Shown here piece after piece: positions 1-11,643 of a stretch of 64,000 bases of DNA. Within the stretch, counting starts at the first letter, position 1, and the number at the start of each line of letters is the position of its first letter. Location of the stretch: positions 992,001 through 1,056,000 of the forward strand of contig JAVLRN010000012.1 in NCBI GenBank assembly GCA_032821775.1. The letters are read 5' to 3'. The position numbers and the translations under genes are program-made. The notes below the pieces were generated by a model, which saw only the letters and a program-made list of their open reading frames with translations, did not search any database and was not told the origin of the DNA. The DNA is from Sanguinoderma infundibulare (taxonomy: Eukaryota; Basidiomycota; Agaricomycetes; Polyporales; Polyporaceae).

Positions 1-289
1 TGCAGCGTTGCTGACCGTATTTCGTGTCAGATTGGGATGACTCGCAAACGGATCTTGCGCATTTGGGCGGTACAGCCCCGGGGGCGGCCAAGTCGGGCGG
101 GGACAAGCTGTGGGAGGACAACTGGGACGATGATGATATCGAGGACGACTTCAGTGTACAGCTAAGGTACGCCCGTGCGCACACAGATCCGGACTCTCAT
201 GCTCACGCGCCGTCACCCTCGTGCGTCGCAGAAACGAGTTGGCGAAGAAAAAGGGCAACGGTGGTGGCCCAGAGCCAATGCAGCACTGA
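1..289 (+). CDS. SEM1: 26S proteasome / TREX-2 subunit Sem1 (DSS1), 5' partial
   Basis: The 3' part of a small acidic protein of the SEM1/DSS1 family, an intrinsically disordered subunit of the 19S proteasome lid that also works in TREX-2 and with BRCA2-type proteins. The signature is clear: a Trp-containing acidic block LWEDNWDDDDIEDDFSVQLR followed by ELAKKKGN and a short tail ending in MQH. The visible exon probably opens at 31 after an acceptor (gtgtcag), so the start codon lies upstream of the window. The exon ends at 166; an intron (167-231, gtacgc...cgcag) splits the Arg codon before the final exon 232-289, which ends in TGA. Both acidic/aromatic clusters that bind partners are intact. 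The family assignment is secure; only the N-terminus is missing. Confidence 0.88.
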
Positions 290-1577
290 AGAACCAAGAT
301 GGAAGATTTGATCGTACCTCTGCCATTCGCGACAATGTCATCCCGGGCCCTATTTCTGTATCAATCGTTTCTCCGAGTCCCGCAACCTTGTTACGTGCGT
401 TTGCGCATGCACCTCATCTGGATCGAGCAAGGAACATGCACGACTATGGGAAAACATGTCCTCGCTCTCGTGCGGCTCCTAGGTTCCATTCAGGACATGG
501 TTCGTCCTGTCAAACTCTCTGACATCTTTCAGCTTGTATTGGGCATATCGTCGCTGCGGGCGCGTCTTGTGCTTCACTGAATTTGGCGTCCTCTTTGCCG
601 GAGGATGTTCCTCCGGTCCAGAACCTGCCGCCATCGGCGAGTGTAAGTGCAGAGTTCTGTCACTCACGAGCCACCCTCGCGCACCGCCTGTCGAAGATGC
701 AGTTGAGGAAGCTCTTCTGCAAACGTGCAGTGGCCCTCCTGCTCTACGGCGACTGTTGTCGCTCGCGGTTCTCGATCGGAACTACGAATCCGCATACGTA
801 TGCATATCATTCTTCGTTCTATCACCACTCCCCTTCCGCTCCTTCAAATTCAGTACTTTCAATGCAATGGGGGAATGATGTGCTAATGATCGCCCTCGTC
901 CGTGATTCTGGATGCGGGTGTTAAAACTCCTGGGTATCGACCACATCACTAGTCACTGATGGGGTATGATGCCACAGACGTTGGATGTATGGTGGACACG
1001 GCGAACGTTTGTCGGGATGACATGGCCTGCGTTGCCGTACGGGGCGCTGATGGTTGAGTGCGCCCGCAGCTCATGGAGAAAATCAAGCTCGTGTCGCAGC
1101 ACGGACCATCCATATGCATGACGGCATAATTCCAGGCAGCCGAAAAACGCTTAGAACGTTCTCGATTGTGGCGCGATAATGCAAACCGGAACCAAACTGG
1201 ACGCTGGGCAGTTGGCCTGAGGGATCCGAGTCTGTTCAGCTTCGTTTGTGACATCGAAGGGCCGACATGAACAGCGCGAGAATCAGTCTCCAGCGGGGGG
1301 CGGTGTGGCCAGCGGGGGGCGTGGACGAGAAGCGGACGAACGTGCGTACGAGGGCTGCATATGGCAGGTTGATGTCAGGGCGGCGGACGGTGCGAAAAGA
1401 AGGAGATCAGGATCAAAGTGTTGGATGTCTGTGGGGAAGCGGCATCTTGTCCTCTCCGCCTCGCACGACCACTTATATACCCCCTCCATGCCCACATGCT
1501 CGCGCGTTCGCCCCCTCGTCTCGCCCCCTTGCGCCCGACGTACGCTCTGCACTGTTCGAGTGATAGACTAGGCAACG
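290..1577. other. Intergenic stretch with a coding-like segment (about 520-925)
   Basis: No gene is confidently recognised between SEM1 and the GIT1-like gene. On the plus strand, about 521-640 reads openly after an acceptor (ctttcag) and meets a donor-like agtgtaagt near 631-639. About 660-798 then encodes a plausible amphipathic helix (VEDAVEEALLQ, then LRRLLSLAVLDRNYESAY) before a donor (gtatgc), and a last open piece ends in TAA near 921. This could be a small intron-rich gene or a decayed one. No start codon or family could be identified. The part from about 1240 to 1577 is promoter-like and pyrimidine-rich. Confidence 0.3.
1474..1480 (+). promoter_or_regulatory. TATA box of the GIT1-like transporter gene
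   Basis: The sequence cttatatac lies about 100 bp upstream of the ATG at 1578, followed by a C/T-rich tract. This is the usual arrangement of a fungal core promoter. It is inferred from position and sequence only. Confidence 0.5.
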
Positions 1578-3962
1578 ATGTCCAATCCGGGGTACAAGAA
1601 GCCAGGCCTTTCCCAGGTCTCCCTTATCTTTGCGTGCGTCTTCTTCCCGTTTCATATTATTGGTGCGTTCGCTAACAGTTCGTCGAGACAGTTGCGGAAC
1701 CGCGCTCTTCTCTGACGGTGAGTTGCAGCGCATCGGAGTTCTTCGGACGTTACTCTGAGCGTACGGACTAGGCTATGCCAACAATATCATCGGAAGTGGT
1801 GCGTCCTGTCTCCCAGAGGTCGTTCGGTCGGACTGTTAACTAACCCGGCGCGTATTGATCGCAGTGAACACGCGTGCGTGCCTTCTCCGTTAATTTTTTT
1901 CGTGTACGAGCCTCAGATTCGTTTTTCCGACAGTCCTGACCCGCATATATGGGGACAAAATCAGCGCGAACTACTCCACGACGCTGTCCAGTCTCGCGTT
2001 CGCCGGTACAGTCGTCGGCATGCTTACCTTCGGCTACCTGTCCGACAAGATGGGTCGCAAATTCGGAATGGTGAGCACCCAATGCGCCCCGGATGTCATT
2101 TTGGAACAGATCTGAGCCCCGCACGACGTCATGCGTAGATGCTCGCCACTGGCATCGTCGCCTTTTTCTCAGGACTGTCAGCAGCTTCCTCGGGCGCGCA
2201 CCACAGCGTCGGCGGTTTGGTGGCCATGCTCAGCGCGTGCCGGTGAGTGCACTCTAGACCCGCTCACATTGCATTATCCTCACTACTCCGATCCGACAGT
2301 TTCCTTCTCGGTATTGGTGTTGGTGCGGAGTACCCTTGCGGGTCCGTCGCCGCCTCGGAACAGTCAGAGGAACCCGGTATCAACAAGAACGCGCAGCACC
2401 GGTGGTTCGCTCTTGCGACTAGTACGTTTCATACGTCTCTTATCAGTCACGTCGGGGCGCCGCGGCTGACACACATGCACAGACTCGATGATCGACTTCG
2501 GTTTCGTGGTGTCTTCGTTTGTGCCCCTTGTCCTTTTATGGATTTTCGGCGAGAACCACTTGCGTGCCGTTTGGCGTCTCTCGCTTGGCTTGGGTGTCAT
2601 CCCCGCTCTCGCTGTGCTCCTTTGGCGTCTCCGCATGGAGGAGCCGACGCGTTACAGGAAGGATTCTATGGCCCGCGCCAAGGTCCCTTACCTGTTGATC
2701 ATTCGTCGCTACTGGGTCAGCCTCGCGGCGATCTCGGTCACTTGGTTCATCTACGACTTCATCACGTAAGTTGGATTGTAGCCTCTTGAACACATCTATC
2801 TTACTCTAAGTCCACTCATTCAGGTACCCAGTAAACGTCCATTTAGTATTTTCAAGGTAACACTTTGCGCTCATATGTCTTTGCTACTTGTAGTTCGGTC
2901 TCTATTCGTCGACCGTGACGAACACGTGCGTAGTTTGCATTTTCGCACTTGTCCTCCATAATTGACAGCCTTGTAGCATTACCGGTAAAAGTTCGTCCCT
3001 GACAATCGTCTTTGGATGGTCCGTTGTCATCAAGTGAGTGCAAAACTTTGCGTTGTGTCGTCAGTTGCTCACACGGTACGCGTAGTTTGTTCTATATGCC
3101 CGGCACCCTTATTGGCGCCTTTGTTGTTGATTTCCTCGGCCCCAAGTACACGATGGTGTGTTTTCAAACATGTTTTGTGCTTCCTGCAATTTAATGAGAT
3201 ACCGAATAGATTGCTGGCCTGCTTTCTCAAGCTGTCATTGGCTTCATTATGAGCGGTCTTTACAAGCAGTTGACTGAGCACATTGCGGCCTTCGCCGTAG
3301 GTGACTTTGCATGACGTCAGGAAACAGATGCCTAAATGGTTTTGTAGGTTGTCTACGGCATCTTCCTGAGCTTCGGTGAACTCGGTGCGCCCTTTGGTTT
3401 CTCTCGACATGAGATATATGTGCTTACTACTTGACTTAATAGGCCCCGGTAATTGTCTCGGTATGCTTGCAGCCAAATCGAGCCCTACTGCAGTTCGTGG
3501 CCAGTTCTACGGCATCGCTGCTGCTATTGGCAAGATTGGCGCGTTCGGTGGTGTCTGGGGTGAGCACCCTTTTAATTCAGGGTAGACGACGCAGTAACAC
3601 TGAAACGGACAATTAGCCTGGCCGCGCATCGTCTCTGACTTCCAGGCCATGCACCCTAATGACGCCAACATTGGCCAGACTGGTCCCTTCTGGGTCGGCA
3701 GTGGTAAGACTGCCCGCCCTTGTAACCGAGTTCCTCGTTGAACGTCGCCTTTACAGCCCTCGCCATCGTCAGCGCGCTTACCACGTTCTTCTTCATCCGC
3801 CCGCTTTCGCATGACGGTATGGCCGACGAGGACCGCAAGTTTCGCGAATACCTCGAGCAGAACGGTTACGACACCACACAGATGGGTCTCACCGAAACTG
3901 AGACGGACACATCGTCTGCGGACTACGACGAAAAGAAGGTCGTCGTTAGTGCTACGGCATAG
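1578..3962 (+). CDS. Git1-like MFS permease (glycerophosphodiester/phosphate family)
   Basis: A 12-helix major facilitator of roughly 500 residues, most like fungal Git1 permeases, which import glycerophosphoinositol/glycerophosphocholine with protons across the plasma membrane. Visible signatures are the loop 2-3 motif [12 protein letters not shown], the helix 4-5 segment [15 protein letters not shown], the Git1/PHS-like [16 protein letters not shown], and a late [18 protein letters not shown] segment followed by [17 protein letters not shown]. The start at 1578 gives [10 protein letters not shown]; the first intron is 1634-1691, and the spliced frame continues [21 protein letters not shown]. 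There are more than ten introns. Two coding exons are tiny: 1865-1873 (9 nt) and 2824-2830 (7 nt, completing TYP). The C-terminal tail is hydrophilic and rich in Asp/Thr. Substrate choice within the family cannot be read from the sequence; a phosphate or other organophosphate substrate remains possible. Confidence 0.85.
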
Positions 3963-5403
3963 ACCATGGCGCCGTGTCTCCTGTATCCGTGAATCCAGTT
4001 GTTCGCTGCATGTGGGAATGCGCGAATGGGCGGGGATGAAACTTCACGACACGATTATTTACGACGGCTCGCTCTTGGGTTGCTTGTGGATTACGATGCA
4101 TGATGTCTTGACATTTCGCACATCCCCCTCAAATATTCATTTCATCATACGTCGTTCCTAATATACATATACCTCATATCCATCCAATCCCAATGTAGTT
4201 GTACCATATGCTATATGGTGCCATGTCACGACCCTCTACTTTGGCTTGTAGTTCTCGCGTTTGGTTTGCGGCGATAGTGGTGTCTGCTCATCTGTCGAGT
4301 GCGCGTCCGTGTGCTTCCGAGTCATTCTTGACGATATGTTATTCTTGTCCGTAGCAATGGATGTTCGTCGTATTCATCGACGGCGCCCCGCGGTCGGCTG
4401 GCGAGCTCTAAAGTTAGAAGCCCGCGATCGTGTACGGGCATGCCCGTGTTGCGCCCGCGAGCAATTTTTTGACTATACCCGTGCCCGTGCCCGTGGAGGT
4501 CGGGCACGGGGGGTGCCGCCGCCACTTCGCGTGCTTTCAATATAGACCGGACATCTCGGAGGCGTACATTAAATGATCTACACTCAATGACGGTACGTAC
4601 TCATGGCGAGGACCAATGACCTCGTTTACGAGGAACAATTGCGATGGCACCATAACCTACTACAGACGCCACGATCGCCGGCCCACACACGTTCACCAGT
4701 TGGAGAACGGTGCGTTCAACACCCTCCGACGTGTCCTCAGTCCTCTAAACGGGTACGTGTTTTAGCGGACTGGTCTGGACTGGTACATACTCCACTGGTC
4801 GAGGGTGTCCGATATGTAAAAGACTCTTTTCTGCATTGTCTACTTAAAATACAGGACTTGGGATGTTCCAAGGACGCCGTATGTCTGTCGGAGTGTTTTC
4901 AGTGTTATTGTAACTAGCTCGGACACGCCCGCCGAACCACTACACCAAATAACTGAAGAACTGCTTCAGTCACCGGCGGGTATATATGTGCCATACCGGG
5001 CTTGTCTGTGCTAAGGGTGCCGTCACCCTTACAGTTATCTGCATCAGGTGATCCGTACCGAAAATGGTTTTCTGCCGTGATATTCATCGCGAAGATGAAA
5101 ATGAAAACAGTCCGAAGATACCTCAAGCGCAGAATACTTATTTTCAACACTTTGCCTAGACTTGTCGTTCTCGTAGTGCGCATGCGTGCTCGAGGGCAAC
5201 AGCCGCTGATGGTGCAATGACCGTGTCGCTGCTCGGCATTTGTGCAGGCAGCACATTGTCACCTCTCGAAGCCCGGACTCGCAGCACGAGAACTCCGAGT
5301 AGAGAGATAAGATGCGTGTGGTATGATCCACTTGTGACCGGCATCGGCTGAAAGCCCGTCTTGTAGGGCCTGCCATCATTTGCCGCGGATTCGTCACGCG
5401 TAA

Positions 5404-5461
5404 GGACTTGCTACCACCTTTTGCGGACGACTTCTCGCCCGAAAAAGGTAGTAGCAAGTCC
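5404..5461. repeat. Near-perfect 19-bp inverted repeat (hairpin)
   Basis: The left arm 5404-5422 (GGACTTGCTACCACCTTTT) pairs with the right arm 5443-5461 with one mismatch in 19, across a 20-nt GC-rich loop. It sits in the gene-poor stretch with no flanking coding sequence. It could be a small foldback element, part of a decayed transposon, or a transcribed hairpin. Confidence 0.8.
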
Positions 5462-6064
5462 CAAACCGTCCCCGCCAGGACCGCAAGGATGCCGGTGGCG
5501 TAGGAGCTTGGACGTACGTCACCGTGCGGGGAGTCGAGGCGCCGTCGGCATGGCCATAATGATCCATGGGTCGTTCGAGGCGTCGCGACTTCTATTCGGT
5601 TCGTGCCATCCTCCCAGGAACCCCGGTATGTATCGGTGAGCACATGAATGCCGGCCAGTGCAGCTGTAAGGGGCATCATGACGGCCCTATGGTTTCGAGC
5701 TGCGGAGGCGGTCGGGAACGCGACCTTGTACTGTAACTGGATCGATCGTTGTTACTTGTCTTGGAGAAAGTACAAGATGCTCGACGATCCCGCCGAATTG
5801 CTGGGTTATTGCAGGGTCGCATCCGTCGGTATCGGACGGACGATCGCCACAGCACCGTGCTTGTGATCAGATCCCGGTCGTCTAGAGCTCCAATCTGGGG
5901 AGTGGACGCTTGTTTTGGGTCGGTAGAGTTGATAACCCGGCGCAGGCAGGGTGCAGGGAAGGGTGCACAAAGAGCATCTAGATGCTCCGAAGAGAACGAA
6001 GGTCCGGCATCTCGTCCATTCGCTCCGTCAGTTTGCTTGTTGGCATGTTCCACGGGTGTTGAAA

Positions 6065-6090
6065 GCGCGAAGGTTTGCTCACCTTCGCGC
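6065..6090. repeat. Perfect 10-bp inverted repeat
   Basis: GCGCGAAGGT at 6065-6074 is followed, after a 6-nt spacer, by its exact reverse complement at 6081-6090. It is a strong GC-rich stem in non-coding sequence. No function can be assigned. Confidence 0.7.
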
Positions 6091-6479
6091 CGCGAGAACC
6101 ACAACGGACGCGAGTCCGCTCGTGGTGCGCACCGCGTACTCTCCGACCTGGTTAAGGCGCCGCGACCTTCGGACTGAAAAGCGCGGTCTCGTGTGGTGCC
6201 AAAATAGCCTGCATTCCCAGAAGCATCGAAGCTTTGTCGAAGCCGCATGCGAGGCTGTTGTGCACCCTGCCACATCCTCCATTGTGCCGCGGGCGCTCAT
6301 GCATAAACGGAACACCGAACAAATCCCGTGCAACTTGCATCCGTACAGGAGCGCCGGCGGTTGGTGGTAAGTTGACTTGATTCCCTGATAACGGTCCCTT
6401 TCATACGAGCCTCACGAAGCTCCCGTACAGGCGGACTTAGAGCCGGCCGCGCGGAGATAGCTCCTAGAGTAGCTAGCTT

Positions 6480-6537
6480 CCGTACGTACTGCCTACCATA
6501 AGGCTCGGCCTCCATGGGCAATAAACGGGATTCTGAA
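6480..6537 (+). repeat. Dispersed repeat copy 1, LTR-like fragment
   Basis: This 58-nt stretch matches 54174-54231 at 56 of 58 positions in the same orientation. A shared agctagc lies just upstream of both copies, with a small length difference. The repeat contains an AATAAA (in ggcaataaacgg), as expected around the polyadenylation site of a retrotransposon LTR. No internal domain, second LTR or coding region was found nearby, so it would be a solo-LTR remnant if the interpretation is right. Confidence 0.7.
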
Positions 6538-7121
6538 CTGAACTGAATTGAGCTCCTAGAGTCCAGATTCAGGTTCAGCAGCAACCAGCAGGCATATCTT
6601 GCGCTCACCGTCGTTTCCATATTCTGAACCTCGATCGGGCAGGAAGCGGCCATGAATGCTGTCATGTCGAGCTGCGATCTGGTAGATGGGAATGCAGATG
6701 TCAGACACATTCAGATGCAGAAAACTGACAAACACCTGTACGGCTAAACGATACAGGCTGCCCTTGACCCAAAGCAACTGACACGTCACTGCATGTAACC
6801 ATCCGGCGAGCTCGGATTTCAATCCCTCGATCAAGTCAGCTGGGTTCATCCTGAGGAAAATTCGGATCTGAATGGTACTGCCATGAACACCTCTTCAACA
6901 TAGCGCAGCGGAACACATACCACATGGTGATGATGGCAGACAGAGAAGCGCGGAGCGCAGATAGGCGCTGGGAGGTGAATACGATTATTACTATATTTGG
7001 GCCATTTGCCGGCGTGACGTGGTAGTGGTTGCATAAACATTGAACAAGCTCCGACGAGCTTTCTACCGCGCGGCCACCAAGAACTTCCTTTGCCGCGCGT
7101 GTAGTCCTTCCTTGAGCTTCC

Positions 7122-7919
7122 ATGCCACCAAGGCGACAACGTAAGCTCTTCGGTTGCAGCCAAAACCGCACCCTTTGATCCAGCGTTCGTTTCATGCCCC
7201 AGCTACCCGGCAGGTCCAGCATCCGAGCGGGGCCCTCGATCCGGAAGTCATCGCCAAGCGCACGAGAAGGCACCTTGATGAGCTTGAGGTGCGTGATGCC
7301 CTGCTGTTCGGACGCGCCGCAGGGTCCTCGTTAATAATCTGCACGCGCGGTCGCTCACTGCCATTCGCACACAGCGCTCCAATTACTCCGAGCCCGCCGG
7401 CGGTGGTGCAGGCACGAGCGCAAACGGCGAGCACGAGGACGATGACGAGGGCGTCGCGCCGGGCGGGCGTACGGCCAAGGGGCGCGCGCGCCAGGCGACG
7501 ATATCGGACAAGAGGCAGTGGGAGCAGGTCGGCACCAGGAGGCCGAAAAAGTCGACGATGAACATCCGCACCGCCATCCTCTACAAGAAGAACTTTGCCG
7601 TTCTGCTCGACGAATCCGTGAGTGCCTCTTTCTCATCCCGCCGTCGTCGTCGGGCCTTGGCGCGCCACTGGCGGCCCCCGTGGCCACTATGCTCATCTTG
7701 GGACATTCACCTCACACTCAGGGTGTTGAACACATGCCCCCCGGGACCCCGACGTACCTGAGGGCTGTGGCCCCTCCTCCTCGGGAACCGGCACGACTGC
7801 TCTGCTCCGTTTGCGGCTACTGGGGAAAATACAAATGCAAACGGTGCGCCATGCCGTATTGCGATCTTAACTGTGAAGGTGTTCACAATGAAACGCGCTG
7901 CGAGCGGAGGGTCGTATAA
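7122..7919 (+). CDS. VPS71: SWR1 complex subunit Vps71/Swc6 (ZNHIT1), HIT-type zinc finger
   Basis: Subunit of the SWR1 remodeller that deposits histone H2A.Z. Four exons fit: 7122-7140, 7203-7288, 7375-7617 and 7722-7919. The first coding exon is only 19 nt and gives MPPRRQ; joining at 7203 (acceptor gccccag) restores the frame. The N-terminal part holds a basic helix (AKRTRRHLDELE), a low-complexity acidic linker (EHEDDDEG), and a conserved segment MNIRTAILYKKNFAVLLDES. The C-terminus is a HIT zinc finger with the CSVCGYWGKYKC and CAMPYCDLNCEGVHNETRC Cys/His pattern and ends a few residues later (ERRVV), as usual for the family. It converges with the SDR gene, only 145 bp separating the stops. 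The family assignment is strong; the short first exon is inferred. Confidence 0.88.
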
Positions 7920-8064
7920 TTGAATGGCGGCATAGATCCATCCGATCTGATGTTGGTGGCTGGCGGCTGGGGGGCTGGAGGGGTCTACGACGCGGGCGTG
8001 GTGATCGACGGTACATCCATACAATGTGCACAGTGACTGAAGTGGGTATAAATGGTTAAGCGCA

Positions 8065-9219
8065 TCAGGCCGGTGTGAAGCTATACTTTTTTGCGGCAAG
8101 GCGCTCGACGACCGAGGGAATGAGCCAGTAAAAGAGGTGCGCAAAACGTCCGAAGACGTATGGCATGAAGACAAACTTCTCGCCTCGGTCCACGGCCTGG
8201 ATGCTCCTCTTCGCGACAGTGGTCCGCCTGAGGCCGTGCTTGTTGGGATCCGCTTCGCGAATCTTGCCTCCATCGACTGCAGACGCCCGGAAATCTCCCT
8301 CGACTGTACTCGGAAGAACGAACGTGAACTTGATGGAAGGATGTTCTACGGCAAGCGATTGGTAGAGCAAGAGCGACGACGCCTTGGAGGATGTGTAAAG
8401 GGTACGTGTCGGAGCAGGTACCACCGCGGCCAGGGACGACATAAGCAGGATTGAGGGAGCTACGGAAGTGGATGATAAAAGCGGTATCTGAAAGTGTAGG
8501 CCCCACAGGGAGATTAAGTTAGATAGGGTTTTGTACAACGTTGAGAAGCTTACGAAGGCGACCGCGCAAACGAGAGGGCCGAAATAGTTTCCCTGCATGG
8601 CGTCACTCGCTACATCCACTGTGCGTTGTATGCCCTGTGCACTTGCTTGGGGAGGCGAAAATTTTCCATCTTTCCTCTCCAACCCTGCAAGCTCGAGCAG
8701 CGGCCGTAACGCAGACACGCCGGCGCACACCACGAGCGTGTCGAGACCGCCCCACCCTGAGCGAGCCAAAAGAAGGTTCGGAAACGATTCCGTGAGTTCA
8801 ATCTTGAAGTTCCGAGAAGTAGCACCGTGAGACCTACTCTCTTCCAACTTCTGCCGTAGCGCTACCATGTCATCCGGCCTAGTGAAGTCTGCTACTATGG
8901 CAAAGGCCTCCCCGCTGCTGCTTCCGCGCTTGTCATCAACCGTGTCGACGGCTGCCTTCGGAAGGAGGCTTGCGCATTCATCCGCAACTAGCTTCAGCTC
9001 GCGATCCCGGCGTCCCACGATGTAGACACGGGCCCCCGCTGAGGCATACTCGTGGGCAATCGAGCGTCCGATGCCGCTCGAGGCACCGATAACCAGGACA
9101 CGTTCATGGGAACGAGGTAACGTGCGAGAGCGACGCTGGCTTGAACGCCACAAGTGATGCGCGACGTAGAGAACGGCTAGGCTGATGGCGATAGGGTAGG
9201 GTTGGGCTGAGATCTTCAT
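8065..9219 (-). CDS. Membrane-anchored short-chain dehydrogenase/reductase
   Basis: An intronless 384-residue classical SDR. Residues 1-25 form a hydrophobic N-terminal anchor, followed by a basic stretch, which suggests an ER or other internal membrane protein. The cofactor motif is VIGASSGIGRSIA (TGxxxGIG type, around residue 46), with GRRD further on consistent with NADP(H). The NAG-like motif is changed to VVCAGVSA. The catalytic Ser lies in LMSSLAA and the YxxxK motif in LYTSSKASS. The architecture resembles 11-beta-hydroxysteroid dehydrogenase/DHRS7-like and 3-ketodihydrosphingosine reductase-like enzymes; the substrate cannot be told. It is divergent from MET2 across 421 bp, and sits about 2.4 kb from the first terpene synthase, so a role in terpenoid tailoring is possible but only by proximity. 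Confidence 0.75.
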   Translation of the reverse strand: MKISAQPYPIAISLAVLYVAHHLWRSSQRRSRTLPRSHERVLVIGASSGIGRSIAHEYASAGARVYIVGRRDRELKLVADECASLLPKAAVDTVDDKRGSSSGEAFAIVADFTRPDDMVALRQKLEESRSHGATSRNFKIELTESFPNLLLARSGWGGLDTLVVCAGVSALRPLLELAGLERKDGKFSPPQASAQGIQRTVDVASDAMQGNYFGPLVCAVAFVSFSTLYKTLSNLISLWGLHFQIPLLSSTSVAPSILLMSSLAAVVPAPTRTLYTSSKASSLLLYQSLAVEHPSIKFTFVLPSTVEGDFRASAVDGGKIREADPNKHGLRRTTVAKRSIQAVDRGEKFVFMPYVFGRFAHLFYWLIPSVVERLAAKKYSFTPA

Positions 9220-9640
9220 GGTGGGTCTGGAGTCTTTTGCTGCGCGCGCGAGGTGTCTGGTCTAAATCTTGTTGATATATCCGTACGGAGGGTTCGGGTT
9301 CTGGGTTCCGGGAGGACGAGTTCACCGGAGTCGTCCACGAGGATATCAAGCAGCTGTGAGTGGCTGCAGACTAGTTGCGGTGAGCCTGAGAGAAGTCGGA
9401 AGAGCAGGTGTCGCCTAATCGGGCAGGGACGTAGCGCCCGTGTTCTTGGGCAATCGGAGGTGGATCTGAGCTCCTTGACTCCAACCCGGTGGTGACCTTG
9501 AAGACGATTCCGACCTCTGCGACCTTCTCTATACAATCCACACACAATAAGTAGACGGGTTTAGCCTGGTGGCCTTGGCTAGGCGTCGTACTCCCGTCTC
9601 TATCTTGCTCCTTCATCGCCCCCTGATCGTATCGTCCCTG

Positions 9641-11158
<1,518 letters not shown>

Positions 11159-11643
11159 AGGGACAGGGACTTATTTCTTGGGTAATTGTCAATAGATGCG
11201 ACCACTTATCTTGTAGCGTTACATCCAACTGCACTTCGCTATGCTTTGTACGGCTTGTTCAATTCATCGGCTGTTCAACCCGGCCAACTGCGTCGTTCCA
11301 CTTGCAAGGAAATGTCTAGAGTCAACACAGAAGTCTCTATTAGGTCAAGAGATACAAGCATGATACTAAGCTAAGACGCGAGGTATATGTACACTAGGTA
11401 TTGTCAATGGTTGAAGTCAGAGGGTCCTTATAAGGATCAGTATCATACAAGAAGTAATTGACGAATATAGACGGAACGACGATGGATATGTTTTAGTGTT
11501 TAAATATCTTGGCGCGAGCTCATAGACGATGGACCTATTAGCAAGGACTAGGAATAATAACTGAGCAAAAAAGGCACGGCGTGTTCCTGTCGGCGAAAGG
11601 GATCAGGGAGCAGTGGCGCGTGAGCACTTGATTGGTACGAACC

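Larger units (their letters stand above)
3963..7121. other. Gene-poor stretch with hairpins and an LTR-like fragment
   Basis: About 3.2 kb with no recognisable gene. It begins with the AT-rich 3' flank of the transporter. It contains a G/C-rich palindromic patch near 4478-4511 (repeated cccgtg units facing cgggcacggg), the two inverted repeats listed separately, and the dispersed repeat at 6480-6537. Open frames here, including one of 211 codons on the minus strand at 5044-5679, show no domain, motif or splice structure that I recognise. Decayed transposon sequence is the likeliest explanation. Confidence 0.5.

Noticed and set aside
5044..5679. Minus-strand open frame of 211 codons
   Set aside because: Composition is random-looking, no domain or splice context, and it overlaps the 5404-5461 hairpin.
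7141..7159. A 19-nt intron in VPS71 (gtaagc...ttgcag)
   Set aside because: Too short for a spliceosomal intron and it breaks the reading frame; 7141-7202 fits both.
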